Assembly: GCF_002776525.5 (NCBI RefSeq)
Contig: NC_045437.1
Span: 132,280,590-132,344,589 of the forward strand
Length of the DNA stretch: 64,000 nt
Origin: Piliocolobus tephrosceles
Taxonomy: Eukaryota; Chordata; Mammalia; Primates; Cercopithecidae
Direction: 5' to 3'
A program made the translations under genes and the position numbers. Of the stretch, positions 42,177-54,019 are shown in pieces (the stretch's first letter is position 1; every line of letters starts with the position of its first letter). The notes below the pieces were generated by a model. The model made no database searches, had not been told where the DNA came from, and saw only the letters and a program-made list of their open reading frames with translations.

Positions 42177-42979
42177 GTTACCTCAAAAAAATGAGTATTC
42201 TTAATTGATAGGTGACAGTACTATATGTGATACTTACATTAATGTTATTAGTCATGTTATTCAAATATTCTATATTCTTACTATTTTGTCTGTTTGATCT
42301 ATAAGTTTTTGAGGGAAGTTTTATTAAATTTCCCTTTGTGATGTTTGTTACTTTCTATTTGTAATTCTGACCATTTTTACCATATATATTTTGAAATTTT
42401 ATTACCGGATGCACACAAACTTAAGAATATTATCTTTCCCTGATTAATTGGAACATTTCCATCTCAATTGTAGTGCTCTTTATTAGCAGTAATCTTTAAG
42501 CCTTATTTTTTTCTGATATTAACATAGCTACATAAGCTTTCTTTTGGTTGTCTGCTATATCTTTTCCTATCCTGATGTTTCCAGCCTTTCTATGTCCTTC
42601 TATTTTAGATTAGCCTCATTTAAACAAAGTAATCTGGGTTTTGCTTTGCTTTCAGTGCTGTTTTTCTTTAATTGTCTGAAAGCATTTGTATTTTAACTAG
42701 ATCATTTAGTCCACTTTATGATCAAATTACTACAATTATATTTGGATTTATTGCTACCTTAGTTTTTTTTATTTGTCCTGTTTTTATATATGTGGATTTC
42801 CTTTTTCTCCTTTCTTGTATTTTTTGAACTGCTTGTATTCTTTATTTCATTCCTTTTTTCTGAGATTTTCTTTTTCCTTCTGAAGTTCATCTTTTAGAAG
42901 TTATTTTGTTAAGAACTGGATAGCTTGTGAACACTTTGTTTTTGCTTGTCAGCAAGATTCTTTATTTCACTTTTAAAAA

Positions 42980-43278
42980 ATTTTTTTTTAGACAGAGTCT
43001 TGATCTTTTGCCCAGGCTGGAGTGCAATGGCACAATCTTTGTTCACCACAATCTCCACACCTCTACCTCCCAGGTTCAAGCTATTCTCCTGTCTCAGCCT
43101 CCTGAGTAGCTGGGATTACAGGCACATGACACCATGCCTGGCTGATTTTTGTATTTTTAGTAGAGATGGGGTTTTGCCATGTTGGCCAGGCTGGTCACGA
43201 GCTCCTGGCCTCAAGTGATCCACCCACCTCAGCCTCCCAAAGTGCTGGGATTACAGGTGTGAGCCCCCACACCTGGCC
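42980..43278 (-). mobile_element. AluS, minus strand
   Basis: A T head, 'agacagagtcttgatctttt', 'gagtagctgggattacagg', 'ttagtagagatggggttttg' and a final 'aggtgtgagcccccacacc'. Full dimer inserted into the old LINE. Confidence 0.93.
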
Positions 43279-44230
43279 ATCCATCCCTGAAAGATAGTTT
43301 CATTGGATACATAATTCTAGGTCAATCAGTATTTCCTTTCACTCTTCGAAGAAATCATTCTGGCCTCCATTGTTTGTATTAAAAGTTAATCTTCATTTAA
43401 TTACCTCTCATTTATAGATAATTAGAGGCTTCTTTCCCATTTGCTTTAGAATCTCTTTGTGATGATATTTTGAAGTATTGCCACTGTATGCTTGGTCATA
43501 AATTCATTTTTATTCATTCTGTTCATCATGCATTTTTTAACTGAGAATCCATGTCTTTCATTAATTCTAGAGAATGTTCAGTCATTATCTCCTCCAATAT
43601 TACATTCTCTCTCATTCTCTTCTTCTGGAACTTTTTTTAGGTACAGATTCAACTTTCTTACTCTAGCTTCTATTTTTCTTAACATTTCCATTTCTTTGTT
43701 TCTCTGTGCTGCATTCTATGTATCTTCAGGTTCATCCTCCAGTCTACTAATTCTCTTTTTAATAGTATCTAATCTGTAATTTCACCCATCTATTAAGTTT
43801 TTTTCAATAATTATATTTTTCCAGAAATTTTATTTGCTTTATTTTTCAAATCTACTCAAGAGTTTTACAGTCTCTGATTTATCATTAATGTTTTTATTTA
43901 TTCTTTTATTTCTTTAAATATTTTAAATTCTGATTTCATTCTCTGTATATGATAGTTACAATATCTGAAGTCTTTGGGGGTCTTTTTCTGCTGCTTATTG
44001 TTCCTCCCAACTCATTCATAATACCTTGTTTCCTTATGTGTTTAGTGATTTTGAGTGGGACATTGCAGTCTTTAAATTTTTTATCTGTGGTTACTCTTTG
44101 AGGTCTAAGTCATGGTACATTTATTCAGAAATGATTAGCATCTGCTTTTATCAAATGCTTGGGGCATTAGCATACACAGATCATTTTACAGTATATTCTT
44201 AACTTGGCATTTTTCAGACCATACAAATAG

Positions 44231-45030
44231 CGAGGCTTTGGTCCCCCAAACTTGTATCAGTAATGCTATGCAATATGTTAGGAAAGTATTGGCCTTTTAG
44301 GTATTTTAGCTTCTTATACATGTGTGGTAGGGGTAGTGGTTATGAGGGAAAGTCATTTAGTCAGACAAAAATCAGATCTTTAATTTTCATAATAAAATAT
44401 ATTCTGCTGTATTCATGTTCCCTTTCTCAGACATATGGTTTTATTTCAATCAATAATATAGGATACTCACATTTTAGGTAGTAGCTATCAACCTCAATTC
44501 TTAGCTATCTGACACCCCACTCCAGTTACAAGCAATATAGTAGAGGAATAGTTTAAAAGATATGTTCAGTCTTCACCCTTGAAATATTTTCTGCCTTTAT
44601 TCCCATATCATATCTGATCATCGGAAAGTTTTACCCCTGACATATATGTGGCCTGCTATTAAACACCACAAGGATCTAAGATTGCCTTTTAAGAACATGA
44701 CTTATAATAGTGCTCTCTGCATAATTCTCTTTCATGGAGGATTGACATTAAAAAAGCTATATGTAGAGTTTCTCATAATAACCACAGCAATTAAGACATG
44801 ATGCTTCTGATATTAAAAAAAAAAATGCAAGGCAAATTCTTCCCTAAGTTCAAATTTAGGGAATAAAAAGGTTGTGTCTCCTGTTACATTTTATTGGATT
44901 AAAAAAAGCTGTGCAGACACATTATCCTTTTGTCCTTGCTGCTCATAAGCTTGGAGCCTATACTATGCCCAATTGCAGTAGCTTTCCTCAGTCTATGTTT
45001 TCAGACTCATTTCTTTTTTCATCTTCCTTT
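44231..45030. other. Unique sequence, no gene seen
   Basis: AT-rich, no named repeat; a plus-strand frame (44263-44481) has no recognisable product. Confidence 0.45.
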
Positions 45031-45047
45031 AAAAAATTGTATCCATA

Positions 45048-45350
45048 GGTTGGTTGCAGTGGCTCACACCTGTAATCCCAGCACTTTGTGAGACCAAGGC
45101 AGGTGTATCACTTGAGATCAGGAGTTCAGGACCAGCCTGGCAACATGGCAAAACCCTGTCCCTACTAAAAATACAAAAATTAACTGGGCATGGTGGCATG
45201 CACCTGTAGTCCCAGCTACTCGCGAGGTTGAGGCAGGAGAATTGTTTGAACCTGGGAAGCAGTGGTTGCAGTGAGCCAAGATCTTGCCATTGCACTCTAG
45301 CCTGGGTGACAGAGCGAGAGTCTGTCTCACAAAAAAAAAAAAAAAAAAAA
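45048..45350 (+). mobile_element. AluS with perfect 17-bp target-site duplication
   Basis: Full-length plus-strand Alu with a 26-A or longer tail. The flanking 'aaaaaattgtatccata' is identical at 45031-45047 and 45351-45367. The body is moderately diverged from the AluS consensus, so the preserved flanks are a useful dating contrast. Confidence 0.96.
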
Positions 45351-45367
45351 AAAAAATTGTATCCATA

Positions 45368-45874
45368 TATTCACTCTGTAATACCTGTATTTTCTATTAC
45401 AGTCTTCCTCAGGTCTTTGGGGAGTATGTGAGGTTTAAATGATTATATTTAAAAATGTCCATGGGCCTCATTTTCACCATGTGTCAAAGAAAAGGTTTAA
45501 CTAGATGATGATTTATGGCTTTAACTCATGATAATTCCACTACGTGAAGCCTTTCAACCCAGAGATACAACCAAACTATTAAGGACATCTCCCCCATGAT
45601 GACCCAGCCATCTTCACACACAGTCCATTGGCAGAAAAAAAGGCAACGACACAAATGAATTGTTTATACCAGGGAAAAAGGAAGAATTTCTCTTCTCATA
45701 TAAGATGCTTGGTACATACCATCTCAACCCTAGCCCATGTCCATAATAGGCACTGCAAATCAATCAGGGGACTCTTGGCTGCTGAGCACAGATCTGGTCT
45801 TAGAATCCAGCATGGCATTCTAGAGAATCATAGTCAATCATTTGGAACTGACATATAACAATGGCCAACATCCA
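45368..45874. other. Unique sequence, no gene seen
   Basis: A 76-codon frame (45628-45858) has no recognisable domain. No named repeat. Confidence 0.5.
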
Positions 45875-46060
45875 TTAGCACTTTCTATGTGCCAAGCATT
45901 ATTTTACCATTTGTTTATGTAATTCTCCCAACTCATTGCTGTAGTTTATGTTACTATCCCTTATTTTACAGATTACAGATCAAGGCATGCAGAAATTAAG
46001 TAAACGTATCCAAAACTACATCGTTCTTAAGTGCTGGGTCATGGAGTTTCGTCAAATAAA
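45875..46060 (-). mobile_element. MIR SINE, minus strand
   Basis: 'ttagcactttctatgtgcc', 'gtaattctcccaactcatt', 'cccttattttacagattac' match reverse MIR. Confidence 0.78.
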
Positions 46061-46510
46061 ATCTACATGCATTCCTTTCCTTGGTAGCTCAGTGCTAACT
46101 GAAGTTAATTCAGGTATTGTTGGGATTTCAGTTTGATCTGAAATAGCTACTGCAGAGTCCCTGAGGGGTGGTCTGCTCTCTGCTATCTCAGACATAGTTG
46201 TTGCCATGCTAATGAATGGGTCTTATTCTATTATAGCAGTCTCCAAAATAAAGAGTATGTACTCCGGGAGAAGTGCAAGACAATTTGCTTTAGTGAAGGA
46301 AGAAAGTTATGTTCTTTTCTACTTCTATTTACTTTGTCTATAAAAATAAGAAGAAAATCAAGCTATACCAATGAATAAAATAAGGAACAATAATAAGACA
46401 TTATAATTTATATATAAATACATATAGATTGGGGGTTTGTGTTCAGAATTTTTATTTTTATGTATAGGAAGCATGATCCAAAATGCTTAGAAAACATGGG
46501 TCTACATTTA
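46061..46510. other. Unique sequence, no gene seen
   Basis: AT-rich; no recognised repeat or coding signal. Confidence 0.5.
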
Positions 46511-46525
46511 AGTTAGAAAAATGGG

Positions 46526-46690
46526 AGTCAGGCATGGTGGTATGCATCTGTAGTCCCAGATACTCAAGAGGCTGAGGCAGGAGGATTGCTTTAGCCCAGT
46601 AGTTTGAGGCTGCAATGAGCCATGATAGCACCACAGCACTCCAGCCTGGGCAGCAGAGTAAGAACTCAACTCTTAAAAAAGAAAAAGAAA
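46526..46690 (+). mobile_element. Single right-type Alu monomer (FRAM or 5'-truncated AluJ)
   Basis: Only one monomer is present, from 'agtcaggcatggtggtatg' through 'gaggctgcaatgagccatg' to a short A-rich tail 'aaaaaagaaaaagaaa'. J-like positions dominate. Flanks 'gaaaaatggg' (46516-46525) and 'gaaatatggg' (46691-46700) suggest a duplication, so it was inserted as a short unit. Confidence 0.85.
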
Positions 46691-46844
46691 GAAATATGGG
46701 GTATGACTTCCAAATCAATGCTTTATACATTGAGGCTTTTAGACAAAAATACTTAGCTAACTAACTACTTCTGCTGCCAACCCAGGCTGTTGCAGGAAGA
46801 AGAAGATTGGAGTTGCTTTACCATTCCACTATTTATTTCTTCTG

Positions 46845-47020
46845 TGATGCTGAATATGCCGGTTGGGTCTAAGCCTCAGTTTTCACAACTGTTAAATAGA
46901 GAGAATAATAGCACCATGTACTGATAAGGCCATAATCCAACCTCTGTGCACTTCAGTTTTCTTGTCTATAAAATGAACATGTTAATTGTACTAAACTCTT
47001 AGGTTTATTTTTAAGAATCA
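46845..47020 (+). mobile_element. MIR SINE (possibly two overlapping fragments)
   Basis: 'taagcctcagttttcacaac' and, about 75 bp later, 'gcacttcagttttcttgtc' each look like the same part of MIR, so either two fragments or an internal duplication is present. Confidence 0.65.
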
Positions 47021-47029
47021 TTAAAATAA

Positions 47030-47527
47030 CCCCATTTCAACCACTCTGCAACTCCCATCAAAAAACTAAGTCTTTGTCTTCAACCCTTGAATTTGAACTG
47101 GCCTTGTGACTTCCTTTAACTAGCAAAATGTGGCAAAAGTGACAGACACATAGACATACCAGTTCTAAGTTTAGGCCTTAAGAGGCTTTGCCATTTCTGC
47201 TCCCATCTTCTCAGAGTACTCTAATGACCACGTGAAAAAGCCCAACCCTGCCAACTTGAGGATAAGAACCACATGAAGAGGGGGTCCCATCTAATAGCCA
47301 ATACCAAGCCCCAGATAGGTGAATGAGGCCATCTTATCTTACCTAGTCCTTCCTTAGCCACCAGCTGATGTGTCACCACAAGATGAGCCCAGCTAAAACC
47401 AACAACAGAACCACTCAGCAGAGCCCAATCCAAATTGCTGAACCACAGAATCACGAGATAATAAATTATTCCTTTAAGCCACTTGGTTTTGGAGTGGTTT
47501 GTTACACAGCCATAGCTAACTGATACA
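47030..47527 (+). mobile_element. MLT1 (MaLR) LTR
   Basis: 'ggccttgtgacttcctttaa', 'aatgtggcaaaagtgacag', 'ttaagaggctttgccatttc', 'ccacagaatcacgagataat', 'ggagtggtttgttacacagc' and the end 'catagctaactgatacag' are the MLT1 3' landmarks in order. The 5' part is absent or unalignable. Solo LTR; no internal sequence. Confidence 0.8.
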
Positions 47528-48599
47528 GTTCTATTAATTACAGTTCTAATAATCACTATTATTCCATTTGATGCTCTTTCATCTCTGTGAGATAAGCATG
47601 GTGGATAATATCTCCCATTATTAAATAAGAAACTAGACTATGCAACTCTTTCCGGTCACAGTGGACTCTCAAATGGGATGTGTGACAATGATTCATGTGG
47701 ATGTGGAAACATTGCACTGTGTAGTTATCTTCATTTCAGTTTTTTAAAAGGAAACAAGCAGAACTTTACTGATATTAATATACAACAGGAATGTATATAA
47801 TTTATAAATAACTGTATACACATTAGGGATACATGCTAGAAAAATGTTGATGGTGATGTGACATCAAAAAGTTTATAAACAATTGCTTTAAACAAGCTGG
47901 TAGAAGAGAATATATTAAAATATAAGTCTATGTACACTACAAGCTTATGCTGACAAATGGAAGACTTAATCTAACTGTCTTACCTGGACTATTGAACTTC
48001 CAAACCCAAAGAATAGAAATACTTGAACAAAGTGACAAAATGAACAGGATATTTGCTACAGAAAAAAAAAGAATTTTCAGAAAGCAATTATCTTCCTTTG
48101 AGGAATTAAGCATAATAGTTAAAAATTCAAATTCTATAGTTTTCTAAAGTATAAATAAAATATCTCAGTATGGAAGACATGCTTTTTTTAAAAAAAAAAA
48201 AGTAGAATAAATTAATTTAAATTATACCCTGCTGGACATTTCATAATTAGGTTTATATATGATTGCATCTGGAAAACATCATTCTTCCAAATAGGAAAAT
48301 TATGCAATATGTATTGTATTGTGGGTGAAATCACATGAAATTATTTTGCTTCTACCATCAGCAAGGAGGTCCCAAATTGCTTTAAGAATAATTATGAAAC
48401 ACTCCTCCTATATATATTATATGAAATAAAAAACATCATGGATCCCAAAATTCCATATACAGCAGATCAAAATTAAAATCATGTGTTTTTCGGTTTTATT
48501 TTTTGGAGTTCATTGATAATAAGAATTTCCACTAGCTCTCTAAAAAATGTCAATGAAGGAAAGATATTGAAATCCAGTTCTGTGATCAGTTGACTGGGC
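47528..48599. other. AT-rich unique sequence, no gene seen
   Basis: 47550-47690 may hold a faint reverse MIR. A 66-codon frame (47947-48147) has no recognisable product. Confidence 0.45.
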
Positions 48600-48715
48600 A
48601 TTTAGAGAGGACTGTGTTTGTCAGGGATTATGAAAATTAAGTGAATTAATACACATGAAACTCTTAGAACAGTGTCTGGCACATAGAAAATGCCCAATGC
48701 AGGTTACAAATTATG
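48600..48715 (+). mobile_element. MIR SINE, 3' half
   Basis: 'gaattaatacacatgaaac', 'agaacagtgtctggcacat' and 'agaaaatgcccaatgcagg' match the MIR 3' half. Confidence 0.75.
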
Positions 48716-48772
48716 AGGATAAGAGCAGAGATAAGGATGTCGTACCTGGGGAAACTTTGGCTTGGCCTATTC

Positions 48773-48795
48773 CACACACACACACACACACACAC
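48773..48795 (+). repeat. (CA)11 microsatellite
   Basis: Pure CA dinucleotide run of 23 bases. Confidence 0.97.
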
Positions 48796-48864
48796 CAGTA
48801 GCTCCATGTAGGAGCCATTGTCAGCCTGGGTGCCACAGAATTGACCATCATTGAAGTCAGTCCT

Positions 48865-48960
48865 CCCAGATTTCCTGATTTTACAGATGTGAAACAGGTT
48901 CAGAGGAATTAAATGACCTGTGCACAAGCATTCACACCAGAGTCTAAAAGTCTCCTAAGT
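48865..48960 (-). mobile_element. MIR SINE fragment, minus strand
   Basis: 'attttacagatgtgaaacag' and 'gaggaattaaatgacctgtg' fit reverse MIR. Confidence 0.65.
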
Positions 48961-49329
48961 CTTTGCTGTTTACATATATTAGACTGCCTTCAAAAATCAT
49001 TCCAGGACAGATGATACAATTTTCTCTCAGACCTAATTTGATTCTCACAAGGAACCTCCCAGACTCCCTGGAGTCTTCTCCCTTCTTCCAGGTTTCAGGC
49101 TGAGGGACCTGCCCAGTTTATCACTGATGTGCCATGAGCCCAGAACCCAAACATGATACGCCTCCTGGCTGAGCATCCCCTGCTCACATACACAAAAACA
49201 CACTCAAATACACTCAAGCAGCCTCACAAAAGACCCCTACTTAAACTGCACCAGAGCAACACATCACCTACAATAAATGTAGCACATATCACCGTTCATG
49301 CACACGGTGAAGGGCAGGCAAGACATGCC
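48961..49329. other. Unique sequence, no gene seen
   Basis: A frame at 49153-49470 (105 codons) crosses into a DNA-transposon relic and shows no domain. Confidence 0.5.
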
Positions 49330-49555
49330 ATCTTTCCTACTAAAAGGTGGGGGTTATTTCTTCACCAAGGGGACATTTGGCAACATCTAGAGACATTTCT
49401 TGCTGTCACAAATGGGGAGGGGAAGGTGTGCTGCTGGCTTCAAGTGAGTAGAAGCAAGGGGTGCTACTAAACATTCTACAATGCACAGGACAGCCCCCCA
49501 CAACAATTATCTGACCAAAAATGACAATGTTGCCAGAGTTAAGAAACCCTGCTTT
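49330..49555. mobile_element. hAT-Charlie-type non-autonomous element (MER1 group)
   Basis: 'ggggacatttggcaacatct', 'agagacatttcttgctgtc', 'gggtgctactaaacattcta', 'caatgcacaggacagcccc' and the end 'ttaagaaaccctgcttta' belong to a common MER1-group DNA transposon. I know the sequence pattern but am unsure of its formal name. Confidence 0.7.
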
Positions 49556-49579
49556 AATAACTATAAAACCCTTGCTGCC

Positions 49580-49665
49580 TCTTTTTTCTCTGTCAATTAA
49601 ATGGGGGTAATAACAGTCTTTGCCTTAGAGGATTACTGTCAGAACTGAACAAGAGGATCTATGCC
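49580..49665 (+). mobile_element. MIR SINE fragment
   Basis: 'aatgggggtaataacagtc' and 'gaggattactgtcagaac' match the MIR 3' half. Confidence 0.65.
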
Positions 49666-49689
49666 AGTGGTGCCTAACTCACAATTAAC

Positions 49690-49840
49690 AGTTGACTCAT
49701 TCATTCAGTAAATATGGAAGGACCATAAGACAATGGATATAAGAGTGTGTGAAAATACTTGTCTTTTCTTCACTACTAGCAACTCCAGTCTAGAGGGGGA
49801 GACATTAATCAAATAGTCACGCAAACAATAAAAGTTAGCT
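49690..49840 (-). mobile_element. L2 LINE fragment, minus strand
   Basis: 'cattcattcagtaaatatgg', then 'ccagtctagagggggagac' and 'ttaatcaaatagtcac' correspond to reverse L2 3' sequence. Confidence 0.6.
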
Positions 49841-50589
49841 ATGATTATTGCTATTGCTATTATTTAAAAGAATTCTCTTCTTTTGGTGACTTCTCCATGC
49901 TAAGCCTCATTCCTAAGCCTCTTCTGTGATTTTTCTGATATAACCCAACAATGGCTAATACCAAAGGTGAGTAAGCTAAAAGCTTTCCACGGCTACACTG
50001 GGATGGAAGAGCAGGAAAACTCTCTGCTCATCTGCCAGCTCTTTCAAATTTGAGAGAAGCTGCCTCCAAGTTCTAATTGCCTGCTCTAAACTACACAGCT
50101 TCGGGGGAAGGGGGCACGTGATCAATGGCAGCTCCGCCACCGTGCTGCGTTGCTATAGTAAGGATGCCCTTTATTGATCAGACTTGCCTGGAGTCATGTA
50201 ACTCCCCAGCTTACTGCTGAGCTCCCCAAGGGGCAGTTGGCAGGCAGTGGTATCTCTCTGGACCAACGCCAATCCCCAGCTCTGCCCTCTCTCCTCCCCT
50301 GGACACACGAAGGATGCCTGCAGAAACACCTAATGTTTCTTTGTAGTGTCTTGTCATTCACACACTAATTTGAAGTCACAGATCAAAACTAGTGAGAGAC
50401 ATCAGGGGAAAGAGATTTGAAGACTCCCCCCCTTCCCTCAAGCAATGCTGCAGTCCTGCATCAGCAGCCAGCAAGCCCACTATTTTCCCCAGAGAATCTT
50501 GTTCCTATCCTTTAATTTCACCACTTTCAGAATCTCTCCATCTTGCCAACATTTTTATTATAGAAAGTTTGACTGACTCTTAGAGTGAG
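49841..50589. other. Unique sequence, no gene seen
   Basis: 50100-50240 is GC-richer, with an E-box-like 'gcacgtgatcaatgg'. Frames at 50174-50368 and 50392-50583 have no recognisable product. Confidence 0.5.
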
Positions 50590-50700
50590 TGCAATATGTC
50601 TGCTACGGATCAGAAAACCAATGTCCTGAGCGGTTGATGGACTTGCTGAAAGTTTACAGTGCTGGTTAGTAACTGCACAACCAGCACTGTGAGATACCCC
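50590..50700 (-). mobile_element. Possible MIR fragment, minus strand
   Basis: 'ggatcagaaaaccaatgtc' and 'gttggttagtaactgcac'-like spacing fit a decayed reverse MIR core. Confidence 0.4.
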
Positions 50701-51089
50701 CTTTCTTTCCTCCTTCCTTTTAGTTCCCTCAGAAAATGGGCAACCAGAAGTCATTTCCATGTGGATTTTTCTTTTGTTTTCTTTTTAATTTCTAAACATA
50801 AGACACTAAAATTGTCTTGCTTCCTTAAGAACTTCAAATGTCATTGAATATTCACATTTATCTTTTGGACACCCTCCTCCACCCCCTCACCCACCCACCA
50901 CTACCTGCATGTGTTGGTGATCTATGAGCTAACTGTGGGGACTTATTGGTGAGGTAGGTTAGGCACTGGTCACATGACTAAGTGAAGAACATAGAGCAAG
51001 TCAGCAGCAACACTAGAATTTGGGGTTTTAGTTAATGCAAGATCCTTTAAGCCGAAGAGAGAAAACACACAGAAACATTCCCACAGCTG
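50701..51089. other. Unique sequence with a C-rich patch
   Basis: 50870-50905 is a C-rich patch ('accccctcacccacccacc'). No repeat family or gene recognised. Confidence 0.5.
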
Positions 51090-51225
51090 TATATCCTATA
51101 CCCATGGCAGACATTGCTAATCAATCACCACACACTCTCCTTTCAAACCCAGAGCTCTATATCCTATACCCATGGCAGACATTGCTAATCAATCACCGCA
51201 CACTCTCTTTTCAAATCTAAATACA
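51090..51225 (+). repeat. Tandem duplication, 68-bp unit x2
   Basis: 51090-51157 and 51158-51225 are adjacent near-identical copies ('tatatcctatacccatggc' starts each). Differences are concentrated in the last third. Not part of a recognised mobile element. Confidence 0.93.
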
Positions 51226-51299
51226 GCCTGTAGCTTCTTCTTAAGACAATGCTCCAAATAACTTTAATCCTTCCACAGGTTCAATGTAATATGTGGTGA

Positions 51300-51520
51300 T
51301 TTGGGAAGACCCCTTCAAGAAAGGCACATTTTGAATAAGACTTAAAGATAAAGTGAAGACAGAAGACATGTGATGAGGCAGAGGAGGAACATTCCAGGTA
51401 GAGGGAACAGTACATGAAGAAGTGGCAAATATGAAATCATATTGGCATATTCAAGACTCTGGGAGAAGATAATCACAGCTGCACTGTCATGAGCAAAGAC
51501 AGAAGCAGTAGGAGATAAAG
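51300..51520 (-). mobile_element. L2 LINE fragment, minus strand
   Basis: 'aataagacttaaagataaag', 'gaggaacattccaggtagag' and 'ggaacagtacatgaagaag' match the reverse L2 3' region. Confidence 0.68.
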
Positions 51521-53750
51521 GCAGGCTAGGAGGACATTTAGGGGGTTGTCCCTAATCACCCAATGGTCTTCCAGCTGCTAACACCTTTGTGTGATTAATT
51601 TACTGCACCTACCGGTAAAGGGTAATCCAAAGAAGACCAAAAATACAAGAAATTTCCACCCGAAAAATACAGTTTTGAGCAAAAGATCTGGATACCAAAA
51701 AGAAGACAGAATCACTTACCATCTTGCTAGCAAGAAAGGAATCACTCTGTCAGCTAGGTGAGGGGCTGAGGATCTACTGTATCTGTCAGGACTCAATCAG
51801 AGAGGCAGAACTACTAGAAGCGATGTGTATACAAGCATATGAAAGGATTTCTTATAGGGATTTGATTTTACTTAATTGTGGCACTGGTTAAGTAGTTTCT
51901 CAAGGCTGTTGCCTTCCCATCTCATACTGGAGCTTAGGGCCTGCAGGGCAAGTTAGGGAAAGGGAAGATGGATGTAAAGCAAAGGAGAGCAAGAAGCTGA
52001 AAGCCACTGCATAAGCTGATGCTCACAAGGATGCACTGGAACCTGTGTCAGTAATCACTGCCTCTGATATTGATGGTCTGCTTTTCCTATAGTGGCCAGA
52101 GCCCTTCAACTTGGAGCTAGGCACACACATAGCCCAAAAGTTGGAGATGCTACGCAGACCCGCCTAGCTGCTGCCTCGTGCCAAAGAGGGGAGCCTGCAG
52201 ACAGCTGACAATGTGTGGCAGCTGCAAAATGGCTACTGCTTCACCTCCAGGCTCCAGGTCTCATGCAAAGAATCTTTCTGCAGCCTACCCTAATGGGAAC
52301 ACATCAGGAAAGGGATTCTGGAATCCTGGGACATGCAGTTCAGCCTAGTCAAGTTGCTATACTACAAAGCCATTCATCAACTGAAGAATGGACTAGTAAT
52401 GCCAAGTCTTGCCTATCCGCCACCATCCCCTTCTACCCTGTTCCTACCCACACAGCTGTGATCATCTCTGGAATACACTAGGAATGACCAGGAAATTCAT
52501 TCTATAGGTTTACCAAGCCATCAGCTGTACTTGCACACTCTCTCTCTTTCTCTCTCTCTTTCTCTCCGAATTTTTCTCATGTAAACCAAGAAACACACAG
52601 AGCCTCATCAGTTAGATGTCTGAGGGGATTTGTAGAGGCTGAGAAAGTAGAGGCTGAGTGAGGTTGAGGCGACCATTCAGACTGTGTGCAAGTAAAGGAG
52701 AGCTGGAGCTGAGAAAAGCAATAATGAGAGAGACTTGGGGACCTTTGAAAACAAAGAGAGGCCCTTCATTTCCTAGATTTCTCTTAGGGCTTCAGTTGTA
52801 CTTTGCTTCCTGTGTAAACATACGATGGCCAATTGCAATAAAACTCTACTTTCTTCTTTACTTTTGCCAGCTGGTGTATGTTTATGTTTCTGGTGTTTGC
52901 AGTCAATCTCTGCCTGAGTCAGACAGCTGAGGTTGAAGGTAAGCTGGACCTCCTTCCCAGTTCTCCCTTGCTACCACATTCAGTGACCCAGACGGCACAA
53001 GTTGGAGGTGACTCAGTTCACATTCATGAAGATGTGCTGTGAAGTCACAGTAACTTGGAGTCAATGGTGAATAGAGCAAAAGCTACAGAAGTCACAGAAA
53101 CGCTTCCCTCCTGCGCTGAGTGCTGGGCACGTCACCTCAGCAGAGGCCTCATAGCAGGGGAATCTCAACTCACTGCTCCTCGTAAAATGCACACTTGAGA
53201 GATGGCGCTCTTCCCAGAGCTGTCAATCTTCCAGCATTCACGATCCTGAAAATCAATTTAACAGAACGTTTTAAAGTAACTTTTTCAAACTTCATGCCAA
53301 AAAGAAAAAAAGAAAAGAAAGAGGGAAGTGCTAATTGCACTTTAGAGCTTCAGATGTTTTTTTCAGTCCAGGATCTCAAAGTATGTGATGAACTCTCATT
53401 TCACACAACCTTGCTTCACCCCTTGATGGAAACAGAATGGTATTGTTGAGTTCATTTTACAATATGGATAAACTAAAGACCTTCTCAAGAAAGATGGGAA
53501 TGCCATCATTTCCAATTTCCCACTTCAAGAGGAATTAAGGAACAGCGTGGCTCATTTAAATCACAGACCTGATAAACACCACTGACTGAGAGACTGTGTC
53601 AGACATATTTCATTTGCAAATACTCTACTCAAGGTGTTGTTTCGTTGGTCACCATATGCCTTCCCCATAAAGTTGAAAACAAATGGACAGCTGATAGCTC
53701 ACATCTTTACAGTTCTACAAACAAAACTAGAAGGAGAATGCATCCATCCC
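51521..53750. other. Mostly unique sequence with an unassigned repeat and a CT tract
   Basis: 51788-52380 has the feel of a medium-reiteration repeat ('caggactcaatcagagagg' start), but I cannot assign it. 52538-52566 is a (CT)n run with TTTC interruptions. Frames of 84-90 codons in this block have no recognised domains. Confidence 0.45.
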
Positions 53751-53754
53751 ATCT

Positions 53755-53960
53755 TCATTTTCTGAAAACTTCAGAGAGGAAATCTGAGTGAGGGATTTGG
53801 GTGGGTGCCCACAATGGACCAATTTCTGTGGCCAGAAAGAGGGGAACTGTGATTGGCCACGTCCGGGTCACATGGTCACCCCCACAGCCAATGGAAGCAG
53901 AGAATATTCCCAGGAAGAAGAAAGAGAACTAGCATAAACATAACCAGCTGGGAAACTGCT
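53755..53960. repeat. Unassigned old interspersed repeat
   Basis: The phrase pattern 'gaactgtgattggccacgtc' and 'gggtcacatggtcacccc' recalls a common mammalian repeat with repeated 'gattggcc...gggtcac' wording, but I cannot give the family name. Confidence 0.4.
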
Positions 53961-54019
53961 GTGGGCTGAGCAGCCACCCAAAATTGTGTGTTCAAGAAAA
54001 CTTCTACCTCAGCAACCAA

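Larger units (their letters stand above)
41660..44230 (-). mobile_element. Old L1M/HAL1-like LINE relic, minus strand
   Basis: T-rich on the plus strand because an A-rich LINE lies on the minus strand. 41990-42800 aligns loosely with the reverse complement of the L1 endonuclease region ('aacatgctttatgactcagc', 'tgttattcaaatattctata', 'gatattaacatagctacat'). 43290-44230 resembles the upstream part of old L1M or HAL1 ('tggatacataattctaggtc', 'cttctggaacttttttagg', 'atctgaagtctttggggg'). Diverged, frameshifted and interrupted by an Alu at 42980-43278. Plus-strand frames here are antisense and meaningless. Confidence 0.7.
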
